In this document: one piece after another, positions 1 to 6,428 of the stretch
How the letters are laid out: each line of letters opens with the position of its first letter
Position numbering within the stretch: the stretch's first letter is position 1
Source of the DNA: CAYMLL01 sp964390645
Lineage (GTDB): Bacteria; Planctomycetota; UBA8108
Assembly: GCA_964390645.1 (NCBI GenBank)
Contig: CAYMLL010000287.1
Location: 1 to 9,721, forward strand
Length of the DNA stretch: 9,721 nt
Direction of reading: 5' to 3'
Made by a program: the position numbers and the translations under genes
The notes under the pieces: generated by a model
What the model was told of the DNA's origin: nothing
Database searches by the model: none
Seen by the model: only the letters and a program-made list of their open reading frames with translations

Positions 1-289
1 GTCCCGGGATCTCTCCTGAATCCCTGACCCGGTGTCCAGGGCTCTCCACGAGAGCCCAGAAACGGGCGCGGCGAAGAATGATCAGCCACTGCTGCAGGAC
101 GGCGCCTTCCCTTTCTCGGATGTCCATCGAACAACAGGCAGTTGGGTTCTTCAAGGTTCGTCCACCTTGATTCGAAATCCGACTCGTCGACGGTACTCTC
201 TCGGGATAAGATGAATCTCTCGACAAGCCCGGTTGGATCCCCGATCAAGGGGCGGCTTCCCTGTCTCTGATGGTTCACGAGTAGTGAAT
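1..289. other. Left-edge region without a convincing gene
   Basis: I see no gene I would defend here. An open frame of about 60 codons from a GTG at 32 has no ribosome binding site, no recognisable domain and no typical composition. The first gene to the right could extend in frame to a TTG at 233, but that adds 19 polar residues ahead of a good signal peptide, so I treat it as untranslated leader. I could not find a well-spaced -35/-10 pair; TTGATT at 167-172 has no matching -10 element at 16-18 bases. The region probably holds the promoter and leader of the gene starting at 290, by position only. Confidence 0.5.
151..170. other. Short hairpin in the leader region
   Basis: TCAAGGT (151-157) and ACCTTGA (164-170) form a perfect 7-bp stem with a 6-base loop. 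No T-run follows on either strand, so it is not a classical intrinsic terminator. It could mark the 3' end of a transcript entering from the left, or it could be chance. Confidence 0.3.
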
Positions 290-2170
290 ATGATGTTCGT
301 GAGAAAACCGTGTCCGTGCGTCGTCCCCGCGGTCCTGGCGGTCTGCGTCGTGCTCGTGTCGAGCCGTCCAGGGCTGTGCCAGGCTGATCTCTGTTCCCGT
401 GCGGCGGCGGTCGACGCGGGCGTCTATTCCGGAGACACGTCGGCCTCCGGCAGTGACGGCGGTGCCGAGTGCGGCAGGGGGGACGACAGTCCGGACCGCT
501 TCTATCGCTTCACGGCTCCCGAGAGCGGTGGGCTCCTGGCGAGCACCTGTGGAAGCTCGTACGACACGGTACTCTCGATCCACTCCGCTTGCCCGGCGAC
601 CGAGAACAACGCCCTGGCGTGCAACGACGACAGCTGCGGCCTGCAGTCGACCGTTTCCGTCGATCTCGAGGCCGGCGAGCGAGTCTGGATTCGTGTGGCC
701 GGGTACAACGGCGCGACCGGCAGCTACGATCTCGACATCTCGTTTCGCGAGCAGGGGCTCGTTCTCGGGCCGGATCCGGCGGTGAAGGACCTGTCCGAGT
801 TCCGGCAGGTCGGCCGTGTCGGCTCCGAGGTCGCGTTCACGATGCGCACGGTGATCTGCAACCACGGCGACGTCGCGATGGACTGGCACCGCGTTCCCGA
901 TCCTCGTCACCCCTTCCTGGTCTTCAACATGTACCGGCTGATGAACGACCGGATCGAGCAGATCGGTGCGTCGTGGGTCAAGCACGGATACTCGGCTTCC
1001 CAGAGCGGGGGCTGTGGCGCACGCTGCCAGGCGGCGGATGGGAACCAGAACCTCGGACCCGGCTGCGCGGATGTCTACGGAACCTCGGCGAACTCCCGGC
1101 AGTCCACCTTCGGGCCGCGAACGGACATCGATCCCTGGACCGGGCTTTTCGAGTTCGAAGGATCCCACCTCGATGTCACCGACCTCGACGACCACACCCG
1201 GATCGAGCACCTGCTGCGGGTCGAGGACGAGGATCTCGATCCTGCGCGCAATCCGGGCGCGAGGTACCTCGTCGAGCTTTACGTGATCTCTCACGACGAC
1301 ATCGACCACGAGAACTCCGTGGGCTACAAGACCGTCGATGTCGCCGGGCGCAGTGGCAGCACCTGGAACGTGTCCGTTCCCCCTGGCGCCGCGGCCGAGG
1401 GCACGGCGCTCTGGGACTGGTTGGGTGCGACCTTCACGGTTCTTCCGGCCGGCGAGCTGCAGGATGACGGCCGGGCCTACCTGAAGACCCGGGTGACCGA
1501 CAACGGCGACGGCACCTGGCACTACGAGTACGCGCTGTTCAATCTCGACATCGCGCGCGCCATCGGGTCGTTTCGCGTACCGGTCGGGCCGGCTGTCGAG
1601 CTGACGAATCTGGGCTTCCACGCCGTTCGCTCTCACGACGAGGGCTTCGACAACGAGCCGTGGGACGTTGCCCGGACCGGCGGTCACCTCGTCTGGACGA
1701 CGACACCGTACGATGACGGCTCCACGTCGAATCCGCTGCGCTGGGGAACGATGTACAACTTCCGGTTCGACGCGAGCACGCCGCCGGTCGACTCAACCGT
1801 CGGCGTCGACATGTTCCTGCCCGGGGACATTCCGGGTCACACCGGCGAGGCGAAGGCACCATCGTCGTCGCAGTCGCCGCGACCGCTGTTCAAGCGCGCC
1901 GATGCGGACGGCAACGGCACCGTCGAGCTCAGCGATGCGCTCGTCGTGGCGGGGTTCCTCTTCCTCGGGGAGGCCACCCCAGCCTGCCTCGACGCCGCTG
2001 ACACCGACGACAGCGGCGAGCACGATATCAGCGACATCATCGTTCCTCTGAACTGGCTGTTCTCCGGTGGCGGGGCTCCGCCGGCCCCCGGGCCCTTCGA
2101 GTGCGGGCTCGACACGACGCCCACGGATCCGCCCTTCGCTCCCTGCGAGTACGACGGCGAGAGTTGCTAG
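290..2170 (+). CDS. Secreted protein: PPC-like domain, uncharacterised central domain, dockerin-like tail
   Basis: The product is 626 residues from the ATG at 290; a second ATG follows at 293 and an in-frame TTG lies at 233. I chose 290 because it puts a positively charged start (VRK) directly before a hydrophobic stretch ending at an LCQA cleavage site near residue 32. No clear Shine-Dalgarno precedes it. Residues about 36-152 form a Cys-rich, beta-rich domain like bacterial PPC (pre-peptidase C-terminal) modules, with six cysteines and the motif CNDDSCGLQS. Residues about 158-511 match no family I can name; they contain CNHGDVAMDW, FNMYRLMNDR, EQIGASWVKHGY and a paired-Cys segment near 242-260. 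Residues 534-626 are a dockerin-like pair of EF-hand loops (D538/D540/N542/E546/D549 and D571/D573/S575/D579/D582) with a Cys-containing end. No catalytic motif is visible; export is expected. The 3' end overlaps the next gene by 7 bases. Confidence 0.9.
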   Translation: MMFVRKPCPCVVPAVLAVCVVLVSSRPGLCQADLCSRAAAVDAGVYSGDTSASGSDGGAECGRGDDSPDRFYRFTAPESGGLLASTCGSSYDTVLSIHSACPATENNALACNDDSCGLQSTVSVDLEAGERVWIRVAGYNGATGSYDLDISFREQGLVLGPDPAVKDLSEFRQVGRVGSEVAFTMRTVICNHGDVAMDWHRVPDPRHPFLVFNMYRLMNDRIEQIGASWVKHGYSASQSGGCGARCQAADGNQNLGPGCADVYGTSANSRQSTFGPRTDIDPWTGLFEFEGSHLDVTDLDDHTRIEHLLRVEDEDLDPARNPGARYLVELYVISHDDIDHENSVGYKTVDVAGRSGSTWNVSVPPGAAAEGTALWDWLGATFTVLPAGELQDDGRAYLKTRVTDNGDGTWHYEYALFNLDIARAIGSFRVPVGPAVELTNLGFHAVRSHDEGFDNEPWDVARTGGHLVWTTTPYDDGSTSNPLRWGTMYNFRFDASTPPVDSTVGVDMFLPGDIPGHTGEAKAPSSSQSPRPLFKRADADGNGTVELSDALVVAGFLFLGEATPACLDAADTDDSGEHDISDIIVPLNWLFSGGGAPPAPGPFECGLDTTPTDPPFAPCEYDGESC

Positions 2171-3342
2171 TTTCCACCTGCGAGCTTCACCGGTCCGCGT
2201 CCCGGCGTCTGCGAGATGGACACCGTGGGGCGGTTCTGCTCGGGGCGTTCGCTTTCGCTTGCATCGCCCCGGCGACCGGTGCCCACGAGCGCGAGCTGGG
2301 CACCCTGGGGTTCATCGACAGGAAGGGCAAGCTGGTGATCTCGAGCCCTCAGTATCACGAGATCGGGGACTTCTCCGGCGGGCTCGCGCGTGTTCGACTT
2401 CACGGCGGCGGCGTCGACGGCAGCCGCGATCTCTACGGGTTCATCGATCGGACCGGAAAGCCGGCGATCGCGGCGCGATACGAGCGGGCGCGGGACTTCT
2501 GCGGCTCGCTGGCGGCGGTGCGGCACCGCGGCAAGTGGGGCTTTGTCGACTCGCTGGGGGCGATGAGGATCCCGGCACGCTACGACCTCGCCGGGTCCTT
2601 CGGCGACGGGCTCGCGTTCGTGCGGCAGGGCGGCAAGTACGGGTTCATCGACGTGAAGGGCGCGCTCGTGATCTCGCTCCGCTTCGACGATGCGCGCGGG
2701 TTTCGCGAGGGGCTGGCGGCCGTCCGTCAGGGAGGATCCTGGAGCTACGTTCACAGGACGGGAGAACTCCTGGGCACGCCGGAGCTGCTGCGTGCCGGCG
2801 ACTTTCACGAGGGCCTGGCGCTCGTGCGCGACGGAGAGAAAACCGGATTCATCGACCGCCAGGGTGCGTGGGCGATCCGGCCGTCGCGAGAGTTCGGTCG
2901 CCTTCACCCCTTTGCAGCGGGACGCTCACGGGTTCGCCGGGGCCGCAAGTGGGGCTACCTCGGCAGGGACGCGAAGATCGCCATCGCGCCTCGCTTCGAT
3001 GCGGCCCAGGACTTCTCGGAGGAGCTCGGCTGCGTCCAGGTCGGCTCGCGCTGGCACTACGTGGACAGGGGCGGCAAGGTGGCGCTGCAGCTCTCGTGCG
3101 AGTGGGCCTACCCGTTCTGCGAGGGGCTTGCGGCCGTCAAGATCGCCGGCAAGGTCGGCTACATCGATCGGGACGGCGAGATGGTGATCCCTCCACGGTT
3201 CCACAAGGGCTTCGCCTTTCGCGACGGGCTCGCGCGCGTCGAGCTCGCGGACGGCAAGCTGCGAGCGCAGGCGGCGAGTCGTGGTCGACCCCGTCCCGGG
3301 AAGAGCCCTCCGTCGAGCAGCCCGTCTCCCAAAAGGGAATGA
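2164..3342 (+). CDS. Predicted secreted WG-repeat protein
   Basis: The product has 392 residues from the TTG at 2164. This start overlaps the preceding stop codon (TTGCTAG), which suggests translational coupling, and gives a plausible signal peptide: an Arg-rich n-region, then AVLLGAFAFACIAPATGA with cleavage near residue 40. An in-frame GTG at 2101 would add 21 polar residues and a 70-base overlap, so I consider it less likely. The mature part consists of about nine WG (KWG) repeats of 32-36 residues. Each follows the pattern 'WGFID..G...I...F..A..F..GLA.V..G.K', for example WGFVD, YGFID, WGYLG and VGYID. A basic, Ser/Pro-rich tail ends in PKRE. WG repeats are widespread beta-structured modules without a defined activity, so a binding or scaffold role is inference. 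Repeats five to seven are the most degenerate. The stop codon lies inside the first copy of a 20-bp tandem repeat. Confidence 0.88.
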   Translation: MLVSTCELHRSASRRLRDGHRGAVLLGAFAFACIAPATGAHERELGTLGFIDRKGKLVISSPQYHEIGDFSGGLARVRLHGGGVDGSRDLYGFIDRTGKPAIAARYERARDFCGSLAAVRHRGKWGFVDSLGAMRIPARYDLAGSFGDGLAFVRQGGKYGFIDVKGALVISLRFDDARGFREGLAAVRQGGSWSYVHRTGELLGTPELLRAGDFHEGLALVRDGEKTGFIDRQGAWAIRPSREFGRLHPFAAGRSRVRRGRKWGYLGRDAKIAIAPRFDAAQDFSEELGCVQVGSRWHYVDRGGKVALQLSCEWAYPFCEGLAAVKIAGKVGYIDRDGEMVIPPRFHKGFAFRDGLARVELADGKLRAQAASRGRPRPGKSPPSSSPSPKRE

Positions 3343-3390
3343 GGGCTCCGAAGAGGGAATGAGGGCTCCGAAGAGGGAATGAGGGCTCCG
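3335..3390. repeat. 20-bp tandem repeat, 2.8 copies, between convergent genes
   Basis: The unit GGGAATGAGGGCTCCGAAGA occurs at 3335-3354 and 3355-3374, then for 16 bases at 3375-3390, with no mismatch. The first copy supplies the last codons and the TGA stop of the WG-repeat gene; the rest lies in the gap before the end of the opposing phosphoesterase gene at 3430. Each unit contains the overlapping start/stop ATGA. The sequence is purine-rich on the + strand and has no strong self-complementarity, so it is not an obvious terminator. Confidence 0.92.
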
Positions 3391-3429
3391 GTCCTCTCCC
3401 GGGAGGCGTCTCCGGCTGTTCTGCGACGC

Positions 3430-6291
3430 TCAGCGTGCGCAGGGAGCGTGCTCCTGGCAGCCGAGGTCGTCCTCGGTGGGATCGCGGCCGCAGTCGAGAA
3501 ACGGCGTTGGCGGGTGCCGACCGCCGCGGAACAGGTAGTCGAGCAGGGATATCGCGTCGGTGAGCTCGAGCCGGCCGTTGTCGTCCGAGTCGCCCGCCTT
3601 CTCGCAGAGCGGGAACTGCTCGCCGTCGACGAAGAGGAAGCCGAGCAGGAAGACCACATCGCTGATGTCGGGGACCGCGTCGGCGTTGACGTCGCCACGT
3701 GCGAAGAGCGTCTCGCCGCAGTTCGGCTCGCACGACTCCGGAAGGACGCCGTCTGCGTCGGCGCCTCCGAGCGCCTCGATCTCGCTCCGCGCCAGCGCTG
3801 CGTCGACGAAGAAGAAGCTCGAGAGGTAGGCGCTGGTCGCGTCGCCGTTGTCGTCCGTGAGCAGGAAGAACCAGGGCGTGCCGTCGAAACGTGAGTAGAG
3901 TGACCAGCGACCGTCGGCCGCACCGACGGACTGGGTGCCGACGAGGACGCCATCGATGTACTTGGCGATCGTGGTGGCGCCTCCGGCTACCTCGAACGCG
4001 AAGGCGATCCGGTGCCAGGTGTCCGGCAGCACGGCACCGTCGTATTGACCGCTGATGCCGACACCGCCGTCGCCGAGACGGACGAAGAGATCGCCGTCGT
4101 TGCTGTTGGTCGCGTTCGAGTTGTAGAGCCCGAGCCAGCTGTCGTTGGCGAAGGACTCCGCCGGGATGTAGAGATCGAAGATGATCGTGAAGGCGTTGAC
4201 GTAGACGCCGTTGTTCGGCGGTGCGCCGTGTTCCACCACGAATCCCATGCTGCTGACGCTCGCCCGCGGGAAGAGCATGACATCGGCCTCGACGCCGTCG
4301 ATGTCGTCGATGCCGAAGTCACCGGTCTTGCCGAAGGCCGTTCTGGCGGCCGTGGCGCCTGCCGCGCCGTCGTGAAAGGTGATCTCGCCGGGACCGTAGG
4401 TCGGCGTCAGGTCCCCCTCCGCGAAGTCCCACTGCGAGGCAGCCGTGCCTTCCTCGGGAGCCGGCGGCACGATCGGAGGCTCGCCGTCACGGGGTATCGC
4501 GTCGAGGGTGACACGGTCGATGACCGTGCCGTCGAGGTCGATGGCCTCGAGCCTCAGCCGCTCGGGGGTCACATCCAGCAGGCAGTAGTGATGGACGTAC
4601 TGCAGGACGACCTCGATCTCGTCGTACTCGCCGTCGAACTCGTCGTCCCAGAGGCGTCCGCCGCCGCCCGACGTCTGGACGTAGGCGATGCGTCGGCCGG
4701 TGTCCGGAGGCACGAAGACGCCGCGCTCGTAGTCGTGAATGTGCCCGGTGAAGTTGACGTCGACTCCCGCCTCCTCGTAGATGGGGACGATCCAGCTCCG
4801 CAGCTGCGCGTAGATACCTTCCTCGTAGATCTCGGAGAACGGGGGGTGGTGGTGGAAGGTGAAGAGCCAGTCGCTCTGCTGCGCCACGTCGGAGAAGAGG
4901 TCGTCGACGAGCCACTGGTACTGCTCGGTTCCCGGGCCGAAGGGACGGTTCGTGTCGAGTATGACGAAGTGGCAGCCGGCGTTGTCGAACGAGAACCAGT
5001 GCTCGTTGCCGGGCTGAGCCATGTAGTCGTCGAACCAGTGCCACTGCTGCTCGTGGTTGCCGATCGCGACCCAGAAGGGCGCGTGACGCGCCAGCGGCCA
5101 GATTGGCGTAAGGAGCTGCTGACCCCACTGGGCGTAGACGCTGCCGGTTCCGACGACGTCGCCGACGGATACCGCAAACTGCGGCTCGTGGCGGATCATG
5201 TCGCTGACCAGTCGACCGAAGACGCCGGGGTTGTCCTGGCTGTCTCCCCAGACCGTGAAGCGAAACGGCTCCGGCTCCGGCGGAGCGGTCTGGAGCGAGA
5301 ACGTGTCGCTCGAGACCTCCTCGTCACCGGCGCGTGACGTGACGCTGTACTCGACGACCTCGCCCGGGTCGAGCCCCGTGAGCCGGATCTCGTGGATCCG
5401 GACCTGCGACGGGTCGTGGATCTCGAAGAGCTGCTCGCCGCGAGCATAGACCAGCGTCGAGTCGGACCCGACCGTCGTCTCCCACATGACGGTCATCGCG
5501 TTCTGCGTCTGCCACTGGAGGTAGGGGCCCTCCTTGATCCTGAGATTACCCGGCTGCGTCTCGCACTGCGCTACCGTCGCGAAAGCCGGATCCAGCGCGC
5601 CGTCGCCGGGTGAGCCGAGCGCATCGAGGTCCTCGGCGCAGAGCGCACGGTCCCAGACCTGGATCGTGTTGACGAGGCCGCCGGACGTCTCCGCGGTGTC
5701 GTCGGCGAAGAAGATCACGGTCGCACCGAGCGAGAACCGCCCATCGAGGCCGAGCCCGGTGTTCTGCTGCACCTCGATGCCGTTGACGTAGCTGGTGTAG
5801 AGTCCGTCCACGAGGTCGACGACGAGCGCGATACGGTTCCACTCGCCGTCGGCGACGAAGCCGCCGTAGTTGCCGCTGATGCCGATGCCGTTCGACCCGT
5901 TGACGCACCAGTCCGCATCGTTGGCGTTCGACTCGTTCGTCTGCAGCAGGCACTGCCAGCCGTCTGTTCCGGGCGGGAACAGGACGTCAAGGACGATCGT
6001 GTACCGGTTGACGTACACGCCACCACCGTTCGGGGAGAAGTCGAGCGGGGCGCGGAACATCGTACCCGCTTCCCAGGCGACGACCTGCTCGGTCTCACCG
6101 AAGACCTCGGCGTCGGTGAAGACCCATTCCGGCGCCGTCGCCGGCGCCGCGAACTCGACACCGAGGGGATTGTGGCCCGTGCTCGCGGCGCGGGGGCTGT
6201 GGCAGTCCCCCTGGGCGACCTCGCCGCGGGCGACATGGAGCGGGGCGCGAGTCAGCGGGGCGCGAAGGCACCGCGAGGACGCGGCACGCAT
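3430..6291 (-). CDS. Metallophosphoesterase with purple-acid-phosphatase-like N-domain, two LamG-like domains and dockerin-like tail
   Basis: The product has 953 residues. Residues about 19-225 form a LamG/ConA-like domain. Residues about 254-337 are an Fn3-like domain of the type that precedes purple acid phosphatases (GPYLQWQTQNAMTVMWET, then LTGLDPGEVVEYSV). The calcineurin-like catalytic domain follows at about 343-590, with the expected metal ligands: GDS (D350), GDVV (D378), GNHE (N412, H413), FHHHPP (H480-H482) and GHIHDYER (H517, H519). The Tyr of the plant purple-acid-phosphatase GDxxY motif is absent, so the substrate and metal pair are open; a phosphomonoesterase or phosphodiesterase acting outside the cytoplasm is the family-based guess. 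A second LamG-like domain (about 619-843) and a dockerin-like tail with two EF-hand loops (D867-D878, D901-D912) and clustered cysteines complete it. The ATG has a GGAGG site 8 bases upstream, yet no signal peptide is visible. It is convergent with the WG gene. Confidence 0.93.
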   Translation of the reverse strand: MRAASSRCLRAPLTRAPLHVARGEVAQGDCHSPRAASTGHNPLGVEFAAPATAPEWVFTDAEVFGETEQVVAWEAGTMFRAPLDFSPNGGGVYVNRYTIVLDVLFPPGTDGWQCLLQTNESNANDADWCVNGSNGIGISGNYGGFVADGEWNRIALVVDLVDGLYTSYVNGIEVQQNTGLGLDGRFSLGATVIFFADDTAETSGGLVNTIQVWDRALCAEDLDALGSPGDGALDPAFATVAQCETQPGNLRIKEGPYLQWQTQNAMTVMWETTVGSDSTLVYARGEQLFEIHDPSQVRIHEIRLTGLDPGEVVEYSVTSRAGDEEVSSDTFSLQTAPPEPEPFRFTVWGDSQDNPGVFGRLVSDMIRHEPQFAVSVGDVVGTGSVYAQWGQQLLTPIWPLARHAPFWVAIGNHEQQWHWFDDYMAQPGNEHWFSFDNAGCHFVILDTNRPFGPGTEQYQWLVDDLFSDVAQQSDWLFTFHHHPPFSEIYEEGIYAQLRSWIVPIYEEAGVDVNFTGHIHDYERGVFVPPDTGRRIAYVQTSGGGGRLWDDEFDGEYDEIEVVLQYVHHYCLLDVTPERLRLEAIDLDGTVIDRVTLDAIPRDGEPPIVPPAPEEGTAASQWDFAEGDLTPTYGPGEITFHDGAAGATAARTAFGKTGDFGIDDIDGVEADVMLFPRASVSSMGFVVEHGAPPNNGVYVNAFTIIFDLYIPAESFANDSWLGLYNSNATNSNDGDLFVRLGDGGVGISGQYDGAVLPDTWHRIAFAFEVAGGATTIAKYIDGVLVGTQSVGAADGRWSLYSRFDGTPWFFLLTDDNGDATSAYLSSFFFVDAALARSEIEALGGADADGVLPESCEPNCGETLFARGDVNADAVPDISDVVFLLGFLFVDGEQFPLCEKAGDSDDNGRLELTDAISLLDYLFRGGRHPPTPFLDCGRDPTEDDLGCQEHAPCAR

Positions 6292-6299
6292 CGAGTCTG

Positions 6300-6304
6300 C
6301 CTCC
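6300..6304 (-). promoter_or_regulatory. Ribosome binding site of the phosphoesterase gene
   Basis: On the - strand GGAGG stands 8 bases before the ATG at 6291-6289. It decides the start: there is no other ATG, GTG or TTG in frame between this ATG and the in-frame stop 17 codons upstream. The protein therefore appears to begin without a hydrophobic export signal. Confidence 0.6.
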
Positions 6305-6348
6305 GGCGATGGACGACGGTACGAGCCGAGCTTACCGGCTCAACGAAG

Positions 6349-6395
6349 ACAGGTCCATCGTGCTCGTGGCTCGTCCTCGAACTCGATGGACCTGT
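6349..6395. terminator. 12-bp perfect inverted repeat, possible terminator
   Basis: ACAGGTCCATCG (6349-6360) is perfectly complementary to CGATGGACCTGT (6384-6395) across a 23-base spacer. It starts 34 bases past the stop of the upstream - strand gene, a usual place for a terminator. On the - strand, however, it is followed only by CTTCGTTG, while the clean T-run (6395-6399) follows it on the + strand, where no gene is expected to arrive. A smaller hairpin, CTCGA-TCTG-TCGAG (6400-6413), lies beside it. Alternatives are an mRNA-stabilising 3' structure, a bidirectional terminator or a protein-binding site. Confidence 0.4.
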
Positions 6396-6428
6396 TTTTC
6401 TCGATCTGTCGAGACTCTCTCTACAGCG

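Noticed and set aside
32..214. Small open frame of 60 codons on the + strand
   Set aside because: GTG start without ribosome binding site, no hydrophobic or domain-like pattern, and it overlaps the probable leader region.
275..1687. 470-codon open frame antisense to the first secreted gene
   Set aside because: Low-complexity Arg/Val/Ala-rich translation typical of the antisense frame of a GC-rich gene; the + strand frame has a signal peptide and recognisable domains.
2101..2163. Upstream GTG start for the WG-repeat gene
   Set aside because: It would add 21 Arg-rich residues in front of an already adequate signal peptide and a 70-base overlap with the previous gene.
2245..2283. Possible lipoprotein signal (cysteine after AFA) in the WG protein
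   Set aside because: The residues before the cysteine (A-F-A) do not fit a usual lipobox; a standard signal peptidase I site at ATGA fits better.
2067..3362. Alternative + strand frame over the WG-repeat gene
   Set aside because: Arg-rich translation without repeats, whereas the chosen frame shows nine regular WG repeats.
3327..3429. Intrinsic terminators in the convergent gap (TCCCAAAAGGGA, CTCCCGGGAG, GCGTC/GACGC)
   Set aside because: Stems are only 4-5 bp or have no loop, and no T-run follows on either strand.
4012..5337. 441-codon open frame antisense to the phosphoesterase
   Set aside because: The opposite strand encodes all metallophosphoesterase motifs; this frame is Val/Asp/Arg-rich without domain features.
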